A DNA stretch of 64,000 nt from Candidatus Krumholzibacteriota bacterium (GCA_016931295.1 JAFGEZ010000015.1:51559-115558), one strand, 5' to 3'; counted from the stretch's first letter, positions 15,479-24,198 are shown. Translations and numbers: made by a program. The notes: a model not told the origin generated them from the sequence alone.

Positions 15479-15811
15479 ATGGCAGTAAAGGCTAAGGCCA
15501 AGACGAAACGGAAGGTCAAGGCCAAGACCAAGGCGAAGGCCAAGCGCAAGGTCAAAGCCAAGACCAAGGCGAAAGCCAAGCGGAAGGTCAAGGCCAAGAC
15601 CAAACGCACGGTCAAGGCGAAGGCCAAGAAGAAGGTGAAGGCCAAGGCGAAGAAGAAGGTCAAGGCGAAGGCCAAGAAGAAGGTCAAGGCCAAGGCGAAG
15701 AAGAAGGTCAAGGCGAAGGCCAAGACCAAGGCGAAGGCCAAGAAGAAGGTCAAGACCAAGGCGAAGGCCAAGACCAAGAAGAAGGTCAAGACCAAGGCGA
15801 AGCGGAAGTAG
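15479..15811 (+). CDS. lysine/alanine-rich histone-H1-like DNA-binding protein
   Basis: The 110-residue product consists almost wholly of Lys, Ala, Val and Thr in near-perfect short repeats (KVKAKAKK, KAKAKRKVKAKT). It has no acidic residues and no hydrophobic core, much like the C-terminal tail of histone H1 and bacterial H1-like proteins (HctB, AlgP types). It should bind DNA or RNA without sequence specificity and help compact the nucleoid. The DNA is itself a tandem repeat with a unit near 24 bases, so its length is likely to vary between strains. ATG 15479 follows AAAGGGG. The gene is monocistronic between a strong promoter and a strong terminator. Confidence 0.88.
   Translation: MAVKAKAKTKRKVKAKTKAKAKRKVKAKTKAKAKRKVKAKTKRTVKAKAKKKVKAKAKKKVKAKAKKKVKAKAKKKVKAKAKTKAKAKKKVKTKAKAKTKKKVKTKAKRK
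15497..15805 (+). repeat. coding tandem repeat in the histone-H1-like gene
   Basis: AAG-GCC-AAG-GCG-AAG-AAG-AAG-GTC-like units, about 24 bases each with internal 6-base periodicity, fill the gene. The third positions vary little, which suggests recent expansion by slippage. Confidence 0.85.
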
Positions 15812-15852
15812 TCCGCTCACCTGTCGACATATCGAATCTTCCGACGATTCCA

Positions 15853-15881
15853 CGGGAAGGGGATGGCCCCTTCCCGTTTTT
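15853..15881 (+). terminator. rho-independent terminator of the histone-H1-like gene
   Basis: A perfect 10-bp stem (CGGGAAGGGG with its complement) has loop ATGG and is followed directly by TTTTT. Confidence 0.95.
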
Positions 15882-15991
15882 GTGTGTTGACTTTTCATGG
15901 CCGGGCTGCGGATAATCGGGTCAGCGAGATCCCGCCCCGGGCGGGCTCGAGGGACGTCGGGTACCACGGCTCTGGAATGGAGAGGGAACGG

Positions 15992-16549
15992 ATGGACGGG
16001 AACGTGCCAAGCAAGGTCTTCCTGACTCGCGGTGTCGGTCGTCACCGGCACAAGCTCACCAGCTTCGAGCTCGCCCTGCGGAACGCGGGAATCGCGCAAC
16101 TCAACCTCGTTCGCGTCTCGAGCATCTTTCCGCCGCAATGCAAACTCGTTTCGCGCGAGCGCGGCATCGCCATGCTCGACGCGGGCGCGATCACGCACTG
16201 CGTGCTCAGCACCAACGAGACGAACGAGCCGCGGCGGCTCATCGGCGCCTCGATCGGTGTCGCCGTTCCGAAGAATCGAGCCCGGTACGGGTACATCTCG
16301 GAGCATCACGATTTCGGCATCAGGCAGAAGCCCCTCGGCGATCACGCCGAGGACCTCGCCGCCACGATGCTCGCGTCGACTCTCGGCATCGAGATCGATC
16401 TCGACCGGGCGTGGGACGAACGGAAGCAGGAGTACAAGATCGGCGGCAGGATCGTCCGCTCCCGGAACAGTACGCAGACCGCTCTCGGCCAGGCGAACGT
16501 CTGGACGACGGTGATCGCGGTCGCCGTCTTCTGCAGTTACGAAATATAA
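15992..16549 (+). CDS. pdaD: pyruvoyl-dependent arginine decarboxylase
   Basis: PdaD decarboxylates arginine to agmatine using a pyruvoyl group made by self-cleavage. The cleavage motif RVSSIFPP places the scissile bond between S43 and S44. Other family stretches are FLTRGVGRHRHKLTSFELAL, SEHHDFG and the closing NVWTTVIAVAV. At about 185 residues it has normal length. I prefer the ATG at 15992 (GAGAGGG upstream) over the one at 15977. speB starts four bases after its stop and a deoxyhypusine-synthase-like gene follows, so the three form a polyamine operon starting from arginine. Confidence 0.95.
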   Translation: MDGNVPSKVFLTRGVGRHRHKLTSFELALRNAGIAQLNLVRVSSIFPPQCKLVSRERGIAMLDAGAITHCVLSTNETNEPRRLIGASIGVAVPKNRARYGYISEHHDFGIRQKPLGDHAEDLAATMLASTLGIEIDLDRAWDERKQEYKIGGRIVRSRNSTQTALGQANVWTTVIAVAVFCSYEI

Positions 16550-16552
16550 CCT

Positions 16553-17389
16553 ATGATCAGGCGATACGATTTCCTCGGCGAGGAAGCGTCCGCTTCGCGC
16601 GACCGGGTCGTCGTCGTCCCGGTGCCGATCGAACGGAGCACCTCGTACATCCAGGGGACGGCCGGCGCGCCGGCAGCGATCCTCGAGGCCTCGATGCAGA
16701 TCGAGCTCTTCAACGCCGGTCTCGGCGTCGACCTCGAGAACGCGGGGATCGTCACCTCCGGCGAGCGTCCCGACTCCCGCGAGGCGCTTCGCGCATTCCT
16801 CGATCGCGAGCGGAGCGCGCTCCTGGAATCCTTTCCCGTCTTCCTCGGGGGCGAGCACTCGATCACGCCGTGGATCGTCGAGGGCCTGGGAATCGGGGAC
16901 GCGGGGTTCGTCTGGCTCGACGCCCACGCCGACATGCGGGAATCCTACGAGGGCGATCCTCACAGCCACGCCTGCGCCGCGCGCAACACGCTTCCCTTCG
17001 GACCCATCGTCGAGATCGGCGTGCGGAGCTGTTCGCGAGGGGAGCACGACTTCATCGCGGCGTCGAAAGACGTCGAGGTGTTTCCCCGGTGGTGCGGGGA
17101 GGCGGCGGACGCGATCCGTCGCCTGCCGGAGAGGATCTACCTCTCGTTCGATTTCGACGCGTTCGATCCGTCGGTCGTCCGCGCGCTCGGCACGCCCGAA
17201 CCCGGCGGACTCAACTGGCGGGAGGTCCTCTCCGTCCTGGATCTCGTTTTCGCTGAGAAGACGGTCGTCGCGATGGACGCGGTCGAGCTGTGCCCCGATC
17301 CGCACGACGAGGCGTCGAACTTCGCCGCCGCCCGGACGGTCTACGAAGCGATCTCCAGATATCTACGGAAGGAGGGGACGGATGCATAA
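16553..17389 (+). CDS. speB: agmatinase (arginase/ureohydrolase family)
   Basis: The 278-residue enzyme has all binuclear-manganese motifs of the ureohydrolase fold: GGEHS near residue 102, DAHADMR near 123, and SFDFDAFDPS near 200 followed by GTPEPGG. Agmatinase releases urea from agmatine to give putrescine. The family also contains arginase and guanidinobutyrase, but location directly after pdaD fixes agmatine as the likely substrate. Its 3' end overlaps the next gene by eight bases, which indicates translational coupling. Confidence 0.93.
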   Translation: MIRRYDFLGEEASASRDRVVVVPVPIERSTSYIQGTAGAPAAILEASMQIELFNAGLGVDLENAGIVTSGERPDSREALRAFLDRERSALLESFPVFLGGEHSITPWIVEGLGIGDAGFVWLDAHADMRESYEGDPHSHACAARNTLPFGPIVEIGVRSCSRGEHDFIAASKDVEVFPRWCGEAADAIRRLPERIYLSFDFDAFDPSVVRALGTPEPGGLNWREVLSVLDLVFAEKTVVAMDAVELCPDPHDEASNFAAARTVYEAISRYLRKEGTDA

Positions 17390-18362
17390 GAAACTGCTGC
17401 ACACGCCCACGCGGCCGCTCGTGCCCGAGCCGGGCATGAGCTGCAGCGAACTGCTCGAACGCCTCGAGGGGTGCAGTTTCCAGGGGCGGCAGCTCGCGCG
17501 CGCCGCGAGGGTCTGGACGGAGGGTCTCGATGACGACGTCACCGTCTGGCTCGGCCTGGCAGGCGCGATGGTGCCCGCCGGCATGCGCAAGGTCGTCACG
17601 ACGCTCCTCGAGGAGGATCTCGTCGACGTCATCGTCTCGACCGGCGCGAACCTCTACCACGATTTCTTCGAGACGGTCGGCCACGCGCACTACATCGGTT
17701 CCCCGGTTGTCGACGACTGCCAGCTGCGCGACGAGCGGATCGACCGCGTCTACGACACGTACGCCGACGAGGATCTCTTCTTCAACGTCGACAAGATCAT
17801 CGGCGCGTGGGCGCACGAGTCGCTCGAGGACCGTCCCTACACGACCCGCGAGTTCCTGCATCTGCTCGGCGAGGAGGCGGGGAGGCGATCGACGGGCGAG
17901 GAAGGGATCCTGTCGACGGCGGCCCGGCTCGGCAAGCCGATCTACTGCCCGGCGATCGGCGACTCCTCGATCGGCATCGGTCTCGCGGAGAAGGATCGCA
18001 AGCCGGTCCTCTTCGACGTGATCGAGGATGTGCGAGAGACGGCGGATATCGCGGCCCGCAAGACGTCGATGGTGATCTATGTCGGCGGAGGCACACCAAA
18101 GAACTTCATCCAGCAGACCGAGGTCACCAACATCGTCCAGGGTATCGACGTCGAGGGTCACAAGTACGCGATCCAGTTCGTCGTCGACGCGCCGCAGTGG
18201 GGAGGGCTCAGCGGCTGCACCTTCGAGGAGGCGATCTCCTGGGGCAAGATCGCCGTCGACGCGCGCATGGTGAACGTTCTGTGCGACGCGACGATCGCCC
18301 TGCCGATCGTGGCGACGGCCGTGCTGACGAGGCGGCAGGGAAGGAAACGGCCCGGCCGGTAG
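17382..18362 (+). CDS. deoxyhypusine-synthase-like protein (probable polyamine aminobutyl/aminopropyl transferase)
   Basis: The 326-residue protein belongs to the DHS family, shown by DVIVSTGANLYHDFFE, PIYCPAIGDSSIGIG and the active-site region ARKTSMVIYVGGGTPKNF, where the Lys corresponds to the imine-forming lysine of DHS. Bacteria lack eIF5A, so protein hypusination is not the role. Bacterial DHS homologues next to pdaD and speB are thought to make homospermidine or related polyamines from putrescine. I infer the pathway arginine - agmatine - putrescine - homospermidine. The start at 17382 overlaps speB and a terminator follows. Confidence 0.88.
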   Translation: MHKKLLHTPTRPLVPEPGMSCSELLERLEGCSFQGRQLARAARVWTEGLDDDVTVWLGLAGAMVPAGMRKVVTTLLEEDLVDVIVSTGANLYHDFFETVGHAHYIGSPVVDDCQLRDERIDRVYDTYADEDLFFNVDKIIGAWAHESLEDRPYTTREFLHLLGEEAGRRSTGEEGILSTAARLGKPIYCPAIGDSSIGIGLAEKDRKPVLFDVIEDVRETADIAARKTSMVIYVGGGTPKNFIQQTEVTNIVQGIDVEGHKYAIQFVVDAPQWGGLSGCTFEEAISWGKIAVDARMVNVLCDATIALPIVATAVLTRRQGRKRPGR

Positions 18363-18394
18363 ACGCCGGCGCGGGAAGAATGGCGGATATGCGA

Positions 18395-18430
18395 GACGGG
18401 CGTCGGGGGGCGCGTTCCCCGGCGCCCGTC
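18395..18430 (+). terminator. hairpin at the end of the polyamine operon
   Basis: A 14-bp stem (GACGGGCGTCGGGG and its partner, one G-U pair) has an 8-base loop. It ends 36 bases before comM and no T-run follows. Confidence 0.55.
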
Positions 18431-18466
18431 CGCGTTCCGGTGACGGGGGGATGAAGGGAGGAGGCG

Positions 18467-19984
18467 ATGATCGCCGGGATCCGTTCTGGCGCCGTCGTCG
18501 GGATCGACGGGTACGCCGTCCGCGTCGAGGTCGATCTCGCGCGCGGGCTTCCCGCGTTCACGATCGTCGGGCTGCCTAACGCCGCCGTGCGCGAAAGCCG
18601 CGAACGCGTTGCCGCCGCGATACGCAACAGCGGTTTCGAATTCCCGCTCAAAAAGATCACGGTCAACCTCGCGCCGGCGGACGTACGCAAGGAGGGGGCG
18701 GCCTTCGATCTGCCGATCGCCGTCGGCATACTCGCGGCGGGCGGCCAGGTGTCGCGGTCCGTTCCCGCCGGAACGCTCGTTCTCGGGGAACTCGCCCTGG
18801 ACGGGACTCTCGCGCCCGTGCGCGGGGCGCTGCCGGTCGCCTGCTTCGCCCGCGACGATGGATGCGACAGGCTGGTCATTCCCGAGGGGAACGCGGCGGA
18901 GGCCGCGGCGGTCGGCGGCGTGGAGATCGCCGCGTGCCGCGATCTCCGCGAGGCGATCGGCGTCATCGAGGGGCGTCTCCGGCCGCGGAGCGTCGACCCG
19001 GCGCCCTCCGCCGACGAGACCGACGACGGGCTCGATTTCTCGCAGGTGCGCGGGCAGGAGGCGGCGACACGGGCCGTTCTCGTCGCGGCAGCGGGTGGGC
19101 ATCACCTGCTGATGGTCGGTCCGCCCGGCGCCGGCAAGACGATGCTCGCCCGGCGGATCCCGTCCATCCTGCCGGCGCTCGAAAAGAGCGAGGCGCTCGA
19201 GAACGCGAAGATCAGGAGCGTGACCGCCGGCGGCAGGCTCAGGGAACTCCCCCGTCGTCGGCCCTTCCGGGCGCCGCACCACTCGGCCAGCGACGCCGGG
19301 CTCGTCGGCGGCGGCCGGCTCGCCTCGCCGGGGGAGATCACGCTCGCGCACAACGGCGTTCTCTTTCTCGACGAGCTGACCGAGTTCCGGCGGAACGTGC
19401 TCGAGACGCTCCGCCAGCCTCTCGAGGAGGGGCGGATCACGATCTCCCGCGCACGGGCTGTCTGCACCTACCCGGCGAGGTTCCAGCTCGTGGCCGCGAT
19501 GAATCCCTGTCCGTGCGGGTACGACGGCGACGGGCGCCGGCCCTGCACGTGCACGCCGCTCCAGGCGAAGCGGTACCGCTCCCGCATATCCGGTCCGCTG
19601 CTCGACCGGATCGCGATCCACGTCCGGGTGCGGGCCGTCGACATGCGGTTGGCCGGCGCGAGACCGGGTGTTGGCTCGGCACGTATGGCCGCTCTCGTTC
19701 TTTCGGCATACGAGCGGCAGAAGCGTCGGTTCCGGGACGCGGAAAGAACGCGGCGGAACGCCGACATCCCGGCGGCGGCGCTCGCGCAAACCTGCGCGAT
19801 GGAGCCCGCGGCATCGCGGCTCGTCGAGGAGGCGTCCCGCCATCTGTCCCTGTCGGCGAGGAGCGTGGCCCACATCCTCCGGGTGGCGCGCACCATCGCC
19901 GACCTCGACGAGGCCGAATTGATCGGGGCCCGGCATGTCGGCGAGGCGGTACAGTACCGGATGTCTCTCGCGCCCGGAACGTGA
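18467..19984 (+). CDS. comM: ComM/YifB-family Mg-chelatase-like AAA+ ATPase
   Basis: The 505-residue protein has the ComM architecture. An N-terminal Lon-like domain (GLPAFTIVGLPNAAVRESRER) is followed by a Mg-chelatase-type ATPase with Walker A GPPGAGKTMLARR near residue 220, Walker B LFLDELTEF, and the C-terminal block SARSVAHILRVARTIADL. It also has the small zinc-binding insert CPCGYDGDGRRPCTC. ComM is a hexameric helicase that drives branch migration during natural transformation, so this hints at competence. Its ATG has GGGAGGAG upstream. It is convergent with the acyl-CoA dehydrogenase. Confidence 0.94.
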   Translation: MIAGIRSGAVVGIDGYAVRVEVDLARGLPAFTIVGLPNAAVRESRERVAAAIRNSGFEFPLKKITVNLAPADVRKEGAAFDLPIAVGILAAGGQVSRSVPAGTLVLGELALDGTLAPVRGALPVACFARDDGCDRLVIPEGNAAEAAAVGGVEIAACRDLREAIGVIEGRLRPRSVDPAPSADETDDGLDFSQVRGQEAATRAVLVAAAGGHHLLMVGPPGAGKTMLARRIPSILPALEKSEALENAKIRSVTAGGRLRELPRRRPFRAPHHSASDAGLVGGGRLASPGEITLAHNGVLFLDELTEFRRNVLETLRQPLEEGRITISRARAVCTYPARFQLVAAMNPCPCGYDGDGRRPCTCTPLQAKRYRSRISGPLLDRIAIHVRVRAVDMRLAGARPGVGSARMAALVLSAYERQKRRFRDAERTRRNADIPAAALAQTCAMEPAASRLVEEASRHLSLSARSVAHILRVARTIADLDEAELIGARHVGEAVQYRMSLAPGT

Positions 19985-20070
19985 GCGCCGCCGGAAAAGA
20001 AACGGGGAACGAGTCGCGCCGCGGGACGCTCGAGGAAGAACCCCGCCGCGGGACGCCCAGCGAACGAGGA

Positions 20071-20100
20071 ACGGGCGGGGCCGATCGCGGCCCCGCCCGT
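20071..20100. terminator. hairpin between comM and acyl-CoA dehydrogenase
   Basis: A perfect 13-bp GC stem (ACGGGCGGGGCCG with its complement) has a four-base loop and lies between convergent genes. It lacks a T-run but is well placed for both. Confidence 0.65.
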
Positions 20101-20129
20101 GCGATGCGAGAGAACGATGCCGGCCGCCG

Positions 20130-21281
20130 CTACAGGTTGCGGTCGTGCAGGACGTCGCGCGCGAGGATCATGCGCTGGATCTCGTTCGTCCCCTCGAAGA
20201 TCCGGTTGATCCGCGAATCGCGGTACATCCGCTCGATGGGGAAGTCGTTGATGAAGCCGTAGCCGCCGTAGATCTGCATGGCCCTGTCGACGATCCGGTC
20301 GAGGGCTTCCGAACAGTAGAGCTTCACGATGGAGGATTCCTTCGTGACGTTCTTGCCCTGGTCGTAGAGCCAGGCGGTGCGGTAGAGGATCGACTCCATG
20401 TTGTAGATCTCGGTGGCCATGTCGGCCAGCATCCACTGGATGGCCTGGTTCTGGGATATCTTCTTCCCGAACTGCTTCCGCTCCTTGGCGTATTCCGAGG
20501 AGAGCCTGAGGGCTTCCTTGGCCGATCCGAGGGCGGCCGCTCCGAGACCGAGGCGCCCCGTCATGAGAACCTTCATGCCGACCATGACCCCGCGACCGAT
20601 GCGGCCGAGGACGTTCTCCTTGGGCACCTTGACGTCCTCGAGGATCAGCTCGGCCGTCTCCGAGCCGCGGATGCCCATCTTGTCCTCGATCTTGCCGACG
20701 CTGAAACCGTCGAATTCCTTCTCGACGATGAAGGCGGTCGACTTGCCGTCGGCCGGCCCACCCTTGACCTTGGCGAAGAGCGAGATGACGTCGGCGAAGG
20801 AGCCGTTCGTGATGAAGATCTTCCGGCCGTTGAGCAGCCAGTGATCCTCCTTCTCCTCGGCGGTCGTTTCCGAGTTGAACGCGTCGGACCCGGCGTTCGG
20901 CTCGGTCAGCGCGTACGCCGCGATCTTCCGGCCCTCGGCGAGGGGAACGAGGTACTTCTGCTTCTGCTCCTCGGTGCCGAACATGTAGATGCCCGAGGCG
21001 CCGATCGATTGGTGGGCGCCGATGAACGTGGCCGTCGACGCGCAGCCGCGGCCGATCTCCTCCTGCATGATGCAGTAGCCCATCTCGCCCATCCCCGCGC
21101 CGCCGTACTCGGGCGGGAAGGAGATGCCGAGAAAGCCGAGTTCGGCCATCTTGTCGATCAGTTCCCGGGGGATGCGCTTCTCGCGGTCGATCTCCTCCGC
21201 GCGCGGCTTGAGTTCGTTGTCGACGAACTTGCGGACCATCTCACGGAGCATCTCCTGCTCGTCGGTGAACGTCCAGTCCAT
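20130..21281 (-). CDS. acyl-CoA dehydrogenase
   Basis: A 383-residue flavoprotein with the standard three-domain layout: an N-terminal helical domain (DEQEMLREMVRKFVDNEL), a beta domain with YALTEPNAGSDA near residue 125, and a C-terminal helical domain ending IFEGTNEIQR. The Glu of EGTNE is the catalytic base of most short- and medium-chain enzymes. It oxidises acyl-CoA to enoyl-CoA and passes electrons to ETF. The true start is ATG 21281, preceded by AGGAG; the frame stays open far upstream but that part is not coding. No other beta-oxidation gene is adjacent. Confidence 0.95.
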   Translation of the reverse strand: MDWTFTDEQEMLREMVRKFVDNELKPRAEEIDREKRIPRELIDKMAELGFLGISFPPEYGGAGMGEMGYCIMQEEIGRGCASTATFIGAHQSIGASGIYMFGTEEQKQKYLVPLAEGRKIAAYALTEPNAGSDAFNSETTAEEKEDHWLLNGRKIFITNGSFADVISLFAKVKGGPADGKSTAFIVEKEFDGFSVGKIEDKMGIRGSETAELILEDVKVPKENVLGRIGRGVMVGMKVLMTGRLGLGAAALGSAKEALRLSSEYAKERKQFGKKISQNQAIQWMLADMATEIYNMESILYRTAWLYDQGKNVTKESSIVKLYCSEALDRIVDRAMQIYGGYGFINDFPIERMYRDSRINRIFEGTNEIQRMILARDVLHDRNL

Positions 21282-21506
21282 GAAAACTCCTCTCTCTCCG
21301 GTCTGCCCGCCGGTTCCCGTGTAGTTATCGGGGATTGTGTGATTCCGGGTCGATGCCGCGGCAACCGGCCGGTCGCCGCGGACGGAGAAGAATAGGAAGC
21401 GCTTTGCCGCCCTGTCAAGGGAAAGCTTGTTCGGCTGGGCCGCGTGTGCTACCGTAGCCCTTCGTCGCCGGAGGACGCCGCCTCCGCGCGAGCGGAGGAC
21501 CGCGTC

Positions 21507-22211
21507 ATGACGAACTATCCCGTGAACAACGAGTGGTTTCCCGAGGGCGAGAAGCGCGCGCGCGCCCTCCTGTCCCGCGCCGTGCCTATCGTGCGCGAGG
21601 CGGTCCGGGGCCACGAGGATCCGTCGGTGACGAAGATCGCCAAGCGGTCCCGCTCGCCCTTCCGCGTGCTCGTCGGCACGGTGATCAGCGCCCGCACGAA
21701 GGACGAGGTGACCGGCGCGGCGAGCGAACGGCTCTTCGCCGAGGCGGCCGATCCCGTCTCCCTCGCCGCGCTGCCCGAGTCGAGGATCGGGCAGCTGATC
21801 TACCCCGCCGGGTTCTACCGCACGAAGGCCCGCGCGATCCGCGCCCTCGCCCGGATGCTCGTCGACGAGTACGGCGGCGATGTGCCGCGCACGATCGAGG
21901 AACTCGTCCGTCTCCCCGGCGTGGGACGCAAGACGGCCAACCTCGTCCTCACGCAGGGATTCAAGCTGCCCGGAATCTGCGTGGACACGCACGTCCACCG
22001 GGTCTCGAACCGTCTCGGGGCGGTGCGCACGAGGAACCCGGCCGAGACGGAGTACGCGCTCAGGCGGGCGCTTCCCCGGCGGCACTGGATCGAGATCAAC
22101 GACCTGCTCGTGATGTTCGGCAAGGCCGTCTGCGCGCCGGTTTCGCCGCGCTGCTCGATCTGCGGGCTCGCCGCCTTCTGCGGCCGCGTCGGCGTGACGC
22201 GCTCGCGTTGA
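21507..22211 (+). CDS. nth: endonuclease III
   Basis: A 234-residue base-excision-repair glycosylase/AP lyase. The helix-hairpin-helix is LPGVGRKTANLVL near residue 134 with its catalytic Lys position within ISARTKDE earlier. The catalytic Asp is in CVDTHVHRVSNRLG, and the C-terminal iron-sulfur ligands are spaced C-x6-C-x2-C-x5-C (CAPVSPRCSICGLAAFC). It removes oxidised pyrimidines. ATG 21507 starts MTNYPVNNEW; it is divergent from the acyl-CoA dehydrogenase and followed by a secreted peptidase gene with its own promoter. Confidence 0.96.
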   Translation: MTNYPVNNEWFPEGEKRARALLSRAVPIVREAVRGHEDPSVTKIAKRSRSPFRVLVGTVISARTKDEVTGAASERLFAEAADPVSLAALPESRIGQLIYPAGFYRTKARAIRALARMLVDEYGGDVPRTIEELVRLPGVGRKTANLVLTQGFKLPGICVDTHVHRVSNRLGAVRTRNPAETEYALRRALPRRHWIEINDLLVMFGKAVCAPVSPRCSICGLAAFCGRVGVTRSR

Positions 22212-22220
22212 CCGGAGCCG

Positions 22221-22250
22221 TTGCCCCGGTCCGGCAGGAACGGTTATATT
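22221..22250 (+). promoter_or_regulatory. promoter of the M64 peptidase gene
   Basis: TTGCCC (22221-22226) and TATATT (22245-22250) are 18 bases apart, about 43 bases before the start codon. Confidence 0.5.
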
Positions 22251-22292
22251 GCGATGAACGCACACGGACACCGTCCCACGAGAGGAGAACAG

Positions 22293-23579
22293 ATGCGCCG
22301 CCTGCTCTTGGCCGCACTCATGCTGACCTTCGCCGTTCCGGCCGCCGCCGGCTCCGGCTACGACCGGTTCTTCACCGGCGAGGCGCTCCGGATCGACTTC
22401 TACCACACCGGCACGGCCGACACCGAGATCTTCTCGCTCGACGAACTCGTGCGCGAGGCGGTCTGGGCGGGGAATCCCCGCGCCCTCGTCGACACGATGA
22501 ACCTCGGCGGCTATCTCGTCCGGGTTCTCGACGTCGAAACGAACCGGCAGATCTTCTCGCGGGGCTACTGCACGGTCTTCGGCGAGTGGGTGACCACCGA
22601 CGAGGCGGACGCGGGCTTCACCCGGACCTTCCACGAGTCGGTGATCGTCCCCTTCCCGAAGGGTCGCATCCAGGTGCGCATCGACCGGCGCGACCGGGAA
22701 AACGTCTTTCGCACTGTCTGGGATATCGTCGTCGACCCGTCGGACGTCTCGATCAGGAACGACCGGCGGTTCCGCGATTTCAAGGTGCGTACCGTCCAGG
22801 AGACCGGCCCCCCGGGGAGCCGCGTCGACCTGCTCATCCTCGGCGATGGGTACCGGCGCGACCAGCTGCACAAGCTCCGGGGCGACGTCGAGCGTTTCGT
22901 GGGCGCCTTTTTCGACACCGAGCCCTTCAGGAGCCGCCGCAAGGATTTCAACGTCCGGTACGTCGAGTGCGTCTCGGAGGACAGCGGGGTCGACGATCCG
23001 CGCGCGGGGAAGTACGTGAGCAACATCCTCGGGCTCTCCTTCAATTCCCTCGGGATCGACCGCTACATGATCTCGACGCACAACCGGACGATCCGCGACA
23101 TCGCCGCCGCCGCTCCCTACGATCTCGTCATGCTCCTCGCGAACGAGGAGAAGTACGGGGGAGGGGGTATCTTCCGCCTCTACTCCAACTGCATCTCGGA
23201 CAACGAGTGGGACGTGTACGTCTTCGTCCACGAGTTCGGACACGCCTTCGCGGGGCTCGCCGACGAGTACTATTCCTCGCAGGTCACCTACAACGAGATG
23301 TATCCGCGCGGCGTCGAGCCGTGGGAGCCCAACATCACGGCGCTGCTCGATCCCGGGCAGCTCAAGTGGCGCGATCTCGCGACGCCGGGCGCGGCGATCC
23401 CCACGCCGGCGGATTCCACGCTCGTCGGCGTCGTGGGCGCCTTCGAGGGAGCGGGGTACTCCGCGAAGGGGCTCTACCGGCCCTGTCTCGACTGCCGGAT
23501 GTTCTCGAAGGGTCTCACGCCCTTCTGCCCCGTCTGCCGGCGGGCGATCGAGCGGATGATCGATTTCCACACGAAGTGA
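22293..23579 (+). CDS. secreted metallopeptidase of the M64 (IgA peptidase) family
   Basis: A signal peptide (1-19) precedes a 428-residue protein. The N-terminal beta domain (RIDFYHTGTADTEIFSLDEL) is the M64 N-terminal domain. It is followed by VDLLILGDGY, DLVMLLANEEKYGGGG and the zinc motif VHEFGHAFAGLADEY near residue 315, which gives the HExxH ligands and the downstream Asp/Glu typical of M64 enzymes. The C-terminus has four cysteines (CLDCRMFSK and CPVCRRAIE) that may bind a metal or form disulfides. Proteins of this family are secreted peptidases; the target here is unknown. ATG 22293 has AGAGGAG upstream. Confidence 0.9.
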   Translation: MRRLLLAALMLTFAVPAAAGSGYDRFFTGEALRIDFYHTGTADTEIFSLDELVREAVWAGNPRALVDTMNLGGYLVRVLDVETNRQIFSRGYCTVFGEWVTTDEADAGFTRTFHESVIVPFPKGRIQVRIDRRDRENVFRTVWDIVVDPSDVSIRNDRRFRDFKVRTVQETGPPGSRVDLLILGDGYRRDQLHKLRGDVERFVGAFFDTEPFRSRRKDFNVRYVECVSEDSGVDDPRAGKYVSNILGLSFNSLGIDRYMISTHNRTIRDIAAAAPYDLVMLLANEEKYGGGGIFRLYSNCISDNEWDVYVFVHEFGHAFAGLADEYYSSQVTYNEMYPRGVEPWEPNITALLDPGQLKWRDLATPGAAIPTPADSTLVGVVGAFEGAGYSAKGLYRPCLDCRMFSKGLTPFCPVCRRAIERMIDFHTK

Positions 23580-23635
23580 CCGTGCGCCGCGCCTGCATGG
23601 CGCGGCAAGCCGCGGCGGGAATTGGAAAAGGAAAC

Positions 23636-23660
23636 GGGCCGTTCCCCCTGGGAACGGCCC
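23636..23660. terminator. terminator between M64 peptidase and ferritin-like gene
   Basis: A perfect 11-bp stem (GGGCCGTTCCC with its complement) has loop CCT. It lies between convergent genes; on the minus strand a pyrimidine-rich TTTCCTTTTCC follows. Confidence 0.75.
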
Positions 23661-23688
23661 GCTTCGTGTCCGTGCCGGCCTGCCGGGC

Positions 23689-24198
23689 CTAGGGCCCGAG
23701 GTTCATCAGGTGCTGGCCCTCGAGGGCGTCCTCGGAGTCCATGTAGGCGCCCGCCTCCATCGCGTCGTACTCGACCTTCAGGAGCCCGTAGTGGCTCCGC
23801 TCCATGCTGGCGAGGTAGTGGAGCAGGCTCTTGGCGCTGCCGTCGCGGGTCTTGTCGGCGAGGTCGTTGTAGAATTTCTCGGCGATCTCCTCGGCCTTCA
23901 TCGCCTCGGCGAAGAGTTCCTTGAGGCTGGCTTCCTCGGGGATCTCGCCGCTGATCATCGGCACGAGGTTCTTCGGCGGGAGCATGATCTCCTGCCCGGG
24001 GAACTTCTTCTCGAAGGCCGCGCGGAGGATCCGCTCGTGCATCTGTTCCTGTCCGATGAGGAAATCGAACTTGGCGCAGACGTCCTTCGCCGAGAAACAC
24101 ATCCCCTTCATGCGCTCGTACAGTTCCACCGCCGAGCTCTCGGCCTTGATCCCGATGCTGATCAGCTCGAGTGTCGTCAGGTCGCGTTCGCGATTCAT
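23689..24198 (-). CDS. rubrerythrin-like ferritin-fold diiron protein
   Basis: The 169-residue protein is all-helical with four metal-ligand helices: KAESSAVELYERM near residue 17, GQEQMHERIL near 49, KAEEIAEKFYNDLA near 98 and SMERSHYGLLKVEYD near 127. The E...ExxH pairs match a rubrerythrin/ferritin-like diiron site. The rubredoxin-type C-terminal domain of classical rubrerythrin is absent. Such proteins detoxify peroxide or store iron in anaerobes. The start is taken at ATG 24198 (MNRERD) because AAAGGT is eight bases upstream; ATG 24207 is an alternative. A short AT-rich stretch upstream (near 24257) is mildly Fur-box-like but not convincing. Confidence 0.85.
   Translation of the reverse strand: MNRERDLTTLELISIGIKAESSAVELYERMKGMCFSAKDVCAKFDFLIGQEQMHERILRAAFEKKFPGQEIMLPPKNLVPMISGEIPEEASLKELFAEAMKAEEIAEKFYNDLADKTRDGSAKSLLHYLASMERSHYGLLKVEYDAMEAGAYMDSEDALEGQHLMNLGP

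Noticed and set aside
15479-15811. CRISPR array
   Set aside because: The repeat units are contiguous, in frame and code for Lys/Ala; there are no unique spacers.
20130-23570. One 1146-codon open frame on the minus strand
   Set aside because: Only the last 383 codons (ATG 21281) are acyl-CoA dehydrogenase. The upstream part runs antisense through nth and the M64 peptidase and has the arginine/proline/aspartate-rich look of a GC-rich shadow frame.
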